The notes below the pieces were generated by a model that was not told where the DNA came from, made no database searches, and saw only the letters and a program-made list of their open reading frames with translations. From Tetrastigma voinierianum (Eukaryota; Streptophyta; Magnoliopsida; Vitales; Vitaceae), in contig JAEQBH010004116.1 of NCBI GenBank assembly GCA_016808115.1, positions 1-64,000 on the forward strand: a stretch of DNA of 64,000 bases, read 5' to 3'. How positions within the stretch are numbered: position 1 is the first letter of the stretch; every line of letters begins with the position of its first letter. A program made the translations under genes and the position numbers. This document shows, piece after piece, positions 57,363 to 64,000 of this stretch.

Positions 57363-59470
57363 TGTAAGACCCAAAAAAAATTCAATTTTCTCAAAAATGG
57401 CAAAATTGTAATTTCGGTCCAAATTCGAAATTTTTCTAGATCTCGGATGACCAGCGGACGCTCAGATTGAACTGCGTCTCCAAAAATTTAGGCTACCACG
57501 TCAAATTCGCCGTTTGAATTACGTGGAGTCGAGATTTCACGTTTTGAGGCGTGGGGTGGCCGGATGATGTGGCATTGCGAGTTGGGGGATGCCACATGGC
57601 ATCTAAGAGTGGCAGCCCAGCAAGGCCATGTGGTCCAATTGAATGCATGGTACCATGATTAGCGAAGTAATGTGGAAAGGAATCCCATGGCTCTGTGTAC
57701 CACTTGAGTGCATGATGTCATAATAGGAATTAAGAAATAAGAAAAGCATGGAAAGAGATAGCTGGCACCGATGGGTAGAGGAAATGAGGGAGAAGTACCT
57801 CCTTTGACTCATACGTTTAGTAATGATTCAAAAAGGGAGAGAAAATGGCAAGGGAGAAGAGAAAGAGAAGAGAAAATGAAAAGAGGTGAGATGAGAAATG
57901 AGAAAAAGGAATAGAAAGGCAAAAAGGAAGGAAAAAAAAAGGGAAAGGAGGGAAACGGTTCCTAGAGAGAAAAGGGAGGAAAAGGAGAAAGGAGGAAAGG
58001 GAAAAGGAAGATTTTCCCGGGTTTTGGGCGGTCGACGTTCGACAGTTCGAGTACTAAAGTTGGTGCACGCGATTAGGATCTACGTGGACACGAAAAGTTG
58101 GAGTTCGACAAACTCAAGGGTAGGATATTTTTCCTACTTGGTTTACTTTTAGCCTAAAGGCTTTATAATGGTAAGGGTTGCTTGTGAGAGGCCATGAGAG
58201 GCCATGGAAATTAGTTCCGAGCCTCAAGACTAAGGGTTATGGATTTCATGACCGGTTTCCCGGACTGTGGGAGTTAGGGTTTTAATTAGAGCGCGAAAGT
58301 TTCTAGGTGTTAATAGTTTGTTGTTGTGATAATAATGCTTGGAGGCCCGGATTGGTTCATGTTTGTGAAGGAATGTTGATGCTACATTGAAGGATCTAAT
58401 TTTGAGACCTAGTTGTGTGTTATGGCTTGCTTGGACAACATGCGGTATGTGGAATTGTGATGTTGATGCATGCTGTTGATGTATTAACATGGGTTTTGCG
58501 TGGAATTAGATTATATGTATAAATTATAATTTTCCGTGGTATGTAAATGTTTCATGTAGTGCTCATTCATGCATGTAACATGAGGAAAATGCATTGGCAT
58601 CATGCATTTCATATGCCTGATCATATCGTGTCGGGTGGGTGTAGGTCACGGGAGTAAGGTTGATTGCAGTCTTGGTGAATGGGTTGTGAACTCGGGAGAA
58701 ATGGGACAAAGTACAAGGTAGAGATTCACGAGTGTGTAAAATGATCAAAATGATAAATTACATGTTTTGGGGCGGAGCAAGTTGGGGGTAGATCCCCTAC
58801 CCAGGTGAAAGTCCACATATTATTCACGGTTCTTGTGAATCGGCGATGTAAGTTCGTAGAAAATGTTGAAAGGCGTGCGGTTTCTGGTGTAAACCAGGAA
58901 ATCCATTATTTGAAATAAAGGAAAAAGACTTTATTAATATTGTGGGAGGTTGTCCAATGGTTAGTGGTATAGTACAGATGACTTGTTTAGTCGCATAGCG
59001 GTCAAGTGTGAAGTCAGTGAGACTGGTGGGAAACATGAGGGTCGCATCTCATGCATGAGTATAGACATTTCATATAATAGTGAATAATTGTGGAATGTGA
59101 TTGCTTGTTTATATATGCCGTTGCATGCCACATTTTAGGTGGGAGTAACCCTTGTGAAAGACTTTTCTTGGGCTTTGCTCACCGAGTGGGTAAGGACCTT
59201 TAGATCTGAGGACTATCGGGAGACGGCACTCCGTGGGGTAGCACGAGAAGAAAGCGAAATGTGGCTTTAAGTAAATATTTGTAAATATGTATAAATCTTT
59301 TGTAGAACAAGCATGAAAGCTATGGAATATAGTTGGCATATTTATTTTGAGTATTGGTTTGTGGAGCCCGAGAAGCTATTTTACTCGGTGGGCGTCTCGT
59401 GATACGAAGTGTATAGATTTTCCTTCGGGTTAGTATTTGGTAGTCAAACGGACCCTGGTTTTGGGCGTCA
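57363..59470 (+). mobile_element. Solo LTR of a chromovirus, with 5-bp target duplication
   Basis: Begins TGTAAGACCC and ends GGGCGTCA. CATTT flanks both sides (57358-57362 and 59471-59475). It is related to, but distinct from, the LTRs at 10877 and 17554. Its start aligns with their minus-strand start (GGCAAAATTGTAATTT, TCTAGAT.TCGGATGAC). Near 59170-59270 it shares the GGGCTTTGCTCACC and AAATGTGGCTTTAA blocks. No internal region remains, so it arose by recombination between two LTRs. Confidence 0.9.
57838..58015 (+). repeat. Polypurine tract in the solo LTR
   Basis: About 175 bp with very few pyrimidines on the plus strand. It gives a spurious Lys/Arg/Glu-rich open frame. Confidence 0.9.
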
Positions 59471-59475
59471 CATTT

Positions 59476-59697
59476 GTAGATTTATGGCTTTCATACTGGC
59501 TTTTCTGAATTTACCGGCTGGAATTTCCGTAGGTAATTTACCTACGGATTGATTTTCTATTGGTAATTTATTTACCTACGCCACAACAACCAACGGAATA
59601 TAGTTGTCGGTATTCTGTAGGTAAATTTAATTACCAACGGAATTTTTTATATTACCTACAGAATTTTCCGTAGGTAAATTGTCAATTTGTTGTAGTG
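59476..59697. repeat. Right terminal repeat of the CACTA element
   Basis: CCGTAGGTAATTTACC units in both orientations lead to the terminal TGTTGTAGTG. Continues the array broken at 57357. Confidence 0.85.
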
Positions 59698-59700
59698 ACA

Positions 59701-60595
59701 ATTGTTCGTATTTAAATTTAACTTTCTTATTGAATAACAAAATTTGTTGTTAAATCTTCGTATTAACATTATATTCTTAGTTAATGTAATATTTTTAAAT
59801 ATGTTATGATAAATATTATGATTAAAGAAAATATTGGAATATGTTTTTTTATTCAATTTTGTATTGATCATATTTTATATTTTTATACTACCCTGTTGAA
59901 TAAATTAAAATTCTGGCTCTGCCATTGCTGCTACACAAATAATGCATCATAACAAGACCATGAAAAACATTGTCATAAAAGTCGATGACAAATCAAACGC
60001 CGTAATAAAACGGCGACAACATAAAAAACAAGAAAAAAACATAATAAATATTTATGGAATAACCACTTTATTAAGATATATAGACTAAGGCGTGGAGGGT
60101 GATTTCAAAATCGAAAATCAACCGTCATAGAACGACGAATGACTAGAAAAAAAGAAAGAAGAGACTGAAAAGAAAAGGAGGCTATGGTTCATTCGTGAGG
60201 GTAACTTCTTTTTTTTTTTTTTGGCATCTTCAAGAAAGTTAAAAAGTTGAAAATGTGTATTCTTTTCAATTATTAGTGCTTTGTAGACAAGTATTTTTCT
60301 AAAAAACGGTTTTAATTTTTTTTAAAAATTTTAAAAAATTAATAAATGTTTAATTTTTATTTCAGAAACACTTAAAAATGTTTTGAGAAGTATAAATAGT
60401 TGTAAGAAACATTACTAAATTACCTTAGGACCTGATTCAAATGGTAAAAGGGTGGACCTCATAGGGAAGAACAAAAGTGTATTTCAATAGTTAAAAAGAA
60501 ACAGAAAAAAAAGCCATTACCAAACTGACTATTAATCATCCAGGATACACACGCTGCCAATATTGGGAGAACCACCAAACTCATTGTGCTATTAC
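59701..60595. other. AT-rich intergenic DNA
   Basis: No gene seen between the CACTA element and the nucleoredoxin relic. A T-run lies at about 60210. Confidence 0.6.
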
Positions 60596-60599
60596 GAGG

Positions 60600-61541
60600 C
60601 AACCACACAATTATAGACAACAAGAACATTTATTAGAGAGAGAGTTGTAGACTCAAAGTGTACGATACACTCCCTCATCACAATTCCATCCTTCTCCATC
60701 TCATCAGCGTCTTTGCTTCGTTTGTCTTCTTCTCTAGTGCACACTTGGGATGGAGTTCGAAATAACATTCGACACAACAGAATGACCACACGTATCCCTC
60801 CTCCTCTCACACCCATCACACACAAAAATGAGGACAAGCTCATTCTCTTCGTGAAGATCTTGCTTCGCCTTCTCAGGCCACCCCTTTGCCATCTCCCTCA
60901 TCCTGCGCCTCGATTTCCTTTATGCGTTCTTCAGTGAATGGATAAGCTTCAGCCCCATCGATTTCCTTTTATCCCCCAAGGGAAGTGCCAGCCATGGCAT
61001 ACCTGAAAAGAATTCTTCAAAGGAGGTCTTGTCGCGTAGCTAGAAGTGAAAATCCTTCGAATGCTTCATCCTTTACTTGCCTTGCCTTGATCTTGTGGTA
61101 TGCTTCAATAAGTTTTGGTAGGAAAGCCCACTAGATCAGACACCGGAATCTGAAAAAACAAGAGCAGTTAAGCACAATGAGGGAGAGAATTAATTGTAAG
61201 CTGAAAAAAAAAACAGAGGATATTATCTATCCCTACTTTGACTCCATCTTTCCCAATCCCACAAAGCTATGTCCTCAACACCAAAATTGATTCAAGTGTT
61301 GCTCTGCTTTGCCTTCTCAATTTCCTCAAGCTCTGCAAACTTCTCTGGGTAAAAGGGTATGGCTGAATTCAATGGCCTCAGCAACATTGGGTGGAGAGTC
61401 TTTCCATCTGGCCCAATAATAACCAAAGTGGGCATGGTTGAGAGCTCAAAGTAGCAACCTAGTTTCTCACAGCTCTTGTCCTTGAAGGGCAACGCAAGCC
61501 AAGGTATGTAAAAAGGAGCAATTGCTTCGTATATCATTACG
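60600..61541 (-). pseudogene. Nucleoredoxin (NRX1-like) pseudogene, redox site deleted
   Basis: From 61541 down the minus strand encodes the second half of a thioredoxin-like domain: 'PWLALPFKDKSCEKLGCYFELSTMPTLVIIGPDGKTLH' (61508-61395) and 'FYPEKFAELEEIEKAK'. A small intron follows (about 61152-61228, GT/AG). Then come 'IPVSDLVG', joined directly to 'FLPKLIEAYHKIK', and '[25 protein letters not shown]', then '[19 protein letters not shown]'. Last is a C1-like zinc domain ('CVECYFELHPKCALEKKTNEAKT') near 60790-60720. Intact plant NRX1 reduces disulfides through WCPPC motifs. Here the piece between VSDLVG and FLPKL that would hold WCPPC is missing, and a second piece after KRKS is also gone. 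Frame slips add to this. A copia element cuts the 5' side. Confidence 0.85.
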
Positions 61542-61909
61542 TGTTACAGCAAACATATATATACAGAAGTGGTTTTATCTCTTTGTTGAGATCACGGGGC
61601 AATTTAAAATTTGAACACAAATCTACTTTCATCCGGATCCAATTTAATGGAGGGATAATTTTTTATTTCTGCTGGAGGTAATCTTTGGGAGAAGTTGCTG
61701 TTAGAGATATGTTTTTGATGGAGATAATCTTTGTTCCTGTGCCAAGTAGTTACTGGAGATAATTTATAGTTGGAGATAATCTTGATATCTGAAACTTGTG
61801 GAGAGGCTACGCCAAGGATGCTTTGGCTGAAATGTGTAAACCCGAGGACAATGCAATTGGATCTGTTTAGGAGGATTTGATTTTTGAATCTAATGAAGAG
61901 TCTCTTACA
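61542..61909 (-). repeat. 3' LTR of the right-end copia element (368 bp)
   Basis: On the minus strand it runs TGTAAGAGACTC...GCTGTAACA. Assigned from the ends and the adjacent polypurine tract, since the partner LTR is not in the window. Confidence 0.75.
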
Positions 61910-61922
61910 CGCCCCTGCAAGA
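61910..61922 (-). other. Polypurine tract of the right-end copia element
   Basis: The minus strand reads TCTTGCAGGGGCG before TGTAAGAG. AGGGGCGTGT is a common copia LTR junction. Confidence 0.7.
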
Positions 61923-62541
61923 CAATGCTTCCATCAGAGATACCAATTTTGGATCGTAAGAGTTGAAAGGAAGCTGAAGGGAGGGCCTTGGTAAGGGCAT
62001 CGACAAGTTGGTCCTTAGACGAGATATGAGAGACCTAGAAAGATCCACCAGCAACATGATCCCGAACTAAGTGATAGTCAATGGATATATGCTTCATTCG
62101 TAAGTGAAACACTTAGTATGTTTTATTATCACATAAGAGTTGTGGGGAGATAGAGCAAGGGACAAGTAGCACACTTAGTATGTTTTTTATCCAAAGTACC
62201 TCTGCAGCATAGGAGGCAAGAGCTCAGTATTCGACCTCAGTTGATGAACGAACAAAATATTTTTGCTTCTTCAAGCACCAATATATTGCATTGCCACCTA
62301 GATAAATGATGTAGGCAGAAGTGGAGGTGCAATCATCACGATTTTCAGCCCAATTGGCATCAGTAAATGCAGTAACATGAAGATGTTGATTCCGTTTCAA
62401 AAATAACCCATGATGAATTGTAGACTTTAAATATCGAAGAACACGTTTGGCGATAGACCAGTGAATATCATATGGAGAGTGCATGAACTATGCCAACTTA
62501 TTGACAACATAAGAGATATCAAGTCGAGTAAGTGAGAGATA
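61923..62541 (-). pseudogene. Copia RNase H (right-end element)
   Basis: 'HWSIAKRVLRYLKSTIHHGLF', 'AFTDANWAENRDDCTSTSAYIIYLGGNAIYW' and 'SSTEVEY' are the signature RNase H blocks, including the catalytic 'TDANW' aspartate. Further down 'RMKHISIDYH' and 'SSKDQLVDALTKALP' complete the C-terminus. In-frame stops near 62538, 62487 and 62222 interrupt it. Confidence 0.9.
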
Positions 62542-63615
62542 CTAGAGTGCACCAATGACTTGTCGAAATTGCGTGGCATCAATTGATGGAGAGCCATCGT
62601 GAAGAAATAATGATTGTGTAGAAGACATTGGGGTGGTGCCTTCCTTGGTACCAGACATGTCAGTCTTGGCTAATAAATCACGAATATATTTGTGTTGAGT
62701 CAAGAGCATACCAAAGGCAGTGGGAAGAACCTCTATGCCAAGAAGATAGTAGAGGTCACTAAGGTCCTTGGCTGAGAATCTAGTGGCTAAGGCCTGCATG
62801 AACTGAATGATGAAAGCAATGTCGTTGCCAATGACAATTAAATCATCAACATATACCAGAAAATAAACTATGATAATAAATGTATGATAGATGAAAAGAG
62901 AAGTGTCGCGATGTGAATTGACAAACCCATAAGATAATAAGAACCCCTTGAGTTCATTGTAACATGCTCGTGGTGCTTGTTTAAGGCCATAAATAGCTCT
63001 ACAAAGCTTGTAGACGAAATTTGGATTATTTTGATCAACATAACCAGGAGGTTGCTGTATGAATACATCTTTAGATAAGGTACCATGAAGAAACGTGTTA
63101 TTAACATCAAGTTGGAGAAGAGACCAACTATGAGATACAACAATAGTAAGGACCAGGCGAATGGTTGTGGGCTTAACAACTGGACTAAATGTACCATGAA
63201 AGTCCACAACGGGTCAACATAACCAGGAGGTTGTTGTATGAATACATCTTTAGATAAGGTACCATGAAGAAACGTGTTATTAACATCAAGTTGGAGAAGA
63301 GACCAACTATGAGATATAGCAATAGTAAGGACAAGGCGAATGGTTGTGGGCTTAACAACTGGACTAAATGTACCATGAAAGTCCACAACAGGCCGTTGAT
63401 GAAATCATTTGGCTACAAGACAAGCTTTGAATTTGGAGATAGAGCCATCGGATTACATTTAATTCGAAACACCCATTTTCAACCAACAATATTTTGAGTT
63501 GGGGAGGGAGGAACCAATTCCCAAGTACCATTTCGAAGAAGTGTTGTAATTTCATCAAACATGGGCCCATGGCTTGGGGCCATTCAACATGCTTTAGTGC
63601 TTGAGTCACACACAT
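62542..63615 (-). pseudogene. Copia reverse transcriptase (right-end element)
   Basis: A 221-codon frame (63207-62542) carries 'SHSWSLLQLDVNNTFLHG', 'IQQPPGYVD', 'YGLKQAPRACY' and the catalytic 'FLVYVDDLIVIGND'. The N-terminal piece (63615-63400) reads 'ALKHVEWPQAM' and 'ELNVIR' in shifted frames. A 179-bp tandem duplication at 63035-63392 repeats the 'DFHGTFSPVVKP...PGYVD' coding segment; 179 is not a multiple of three, so the copy itself breaks the frame. The enzyme would copy the element RNA into DNA. Confidence 0.9.
63035..63392. repeat. 179-bp tandem duplication in the copia RT
   Basis: Units 63035-63213 and 63214-63392 are nearly identical; I counted about four differences by eye. TCAACATAACCAGGAGGTTG begins each unit. 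Confidence 0.95.
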
Positions 63616-64000
63616 GGATTAAATGGAATCGGGTAGAGAATGGAGTGTGATGGCTTGTAAGAAACGTTAAGGTTTGAAAATGTTATTTTTTGAGGGGGTG
63701 ATAATGGTATTAGGTGGTGGAGAAGGAGGTAAAGAATGAGAGACTGGTTTGGATGGAGAAGTTATAGTAGGAGGGGAAAAGGAGAAAGGAGAATCGATGA
63801 AAGAAGACAGATTGATTTTGATTTTTGACCATTAGAAGAGAAACGGTGAGTGAATCTGGCGATGAGGTGAGTGTACAAATGAGCAGATATGACATCTTGT
63901 GCCAGTGGTTGGTGCATTGTCATAGGCAAAGGCACGTGGTCAAAAAGAGAAACGGTAAAAGGAAACCAATTATGATAAAATATAGAAGAGTCAGATGATG

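Larger units (their letters stand above)
51386..59697 (+). mobile_element. CACTA (En/Spm) DNA transposon, 8.3 kb, with 3-bp target duplication
   Basis: The left end is CACTACAAGAAATT and the right end is TTTGTTGTAGTG, inverted CACTA termini. ACA flanks both sides (51383-51385 and 59698-59700), the 3-bp duplication expected for this superfamily. Arrays of short 'TACCGACGG / CCGTAGGTAAATT' motifs occupy the ~0.7 kb inside the left end and the right end. The middle holds a multi-exon TnpA-like gene. I saw no sequence resembling the large TnpD transposase, so the element is probably non-autonomous. A 2.1-kb solo LTR (57363-59470) is inserted near the right end; without it the element is about 6.2 kb. 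Confidence 0.93.
61542..64000 (-). mobile_element. Ty1/copia LTR retrotransposon, 3' part, running off the window
   Basis: 3' LTR 61542-61909, a polypurine tract just inside it, then (minus strand) RNase H and RT. The inter-domain linker continues to the window end. Coding is far better kept than in the other elements: a 221-codon RT frame survives, and RNase H is open but for a few stops. This suggests a younger insertion. Its left edge is inside the nucleoredoxin relic. The other LTR and the target duplication lie beyond the window. Confidence 0.88.

Noticed and set aside
57898..58152. Basic Lys/Arg/Glu-rich open frame
   Set aside because: It lies in the polypurine tract of the solo LTR; no protein feature.

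Overview
This window looks like repeat-rich nuclear DNA of a flowering plant, most likely a eudicot. It has intron-containing plant genes with canonical GT/AG junctions, AT-rich intergenic DNA, (TA)n microsatellites and a dense stack of plant-type transposable elements. I cannot name the species. No rRNA, tRNA, CRISPR array or bacterial operon was seen.

Layout. 1-4337: a Ty3/gypsy Tat-type retrotransposon on the minus strand (copy A), cut by the window edge. 4338-5640: an AT-rich composite tandem array. 5681-8914: a five-exon pectinesterase gene on the plus strand whose reading frame is broken by about eight single-base slips, nearly all in base runs. 8915-10090: AT-rich DNA. 10100-21010: diverged inverted repeats (a probable MULE-like element) split by a chromodomain Ty3/gypsy element (Tekay/Del-like, minus strand, 10877-20568) with ~3-kb LTRs and an RT/RNase H deletion. 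21126-41475: Tat copy B (plus strand), itself split by an Athila-like element (26211 to about 34650) that has gag, protease and a 3' ORF but no RT or integrase. 41645-48527: a decayed Ty1/copia element (minus strand). 48877-49698: a second pectinesterase copy reduced to its first and last exons. 51386-59697: a CACTA (En/Spm) DNA transposon with a perfect 3-bp target duplication, a TnpA-like multi-exon gene, and a solo chromovirus LTR inside it. 60600-61541: a nucleoredoxin (NRX1-like) pseudogene on the minus strand that has lost its redox-active motif. 61542-64000: a younger Ty1/copia element (minus strand) inserted into that pseudogene.

How the parts relate. Only two host gene families appear: a type I pectinesterase (cell-wall pectin demethylation) duplicated around about 40 kb of transposons, and a nucleoredoxin relic. 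All other coding traces are transposon proteins, none complete. Nested insertions give a relative order: the Tat element is older than the Athila insertion; the MULE-like element is older than the chromovirus; the CACTA element is older than the solo LTR; and the nucleoredoxin predates the copia insertion. I found no clearly new biological system. The items most worth checking are the palindromic CpG-rich arrays in the Athila element, the antisense ORF in the Tat 3' region, the rearranged exons in the CACTA gene, and the run-length frame slips in the pectinesterase.
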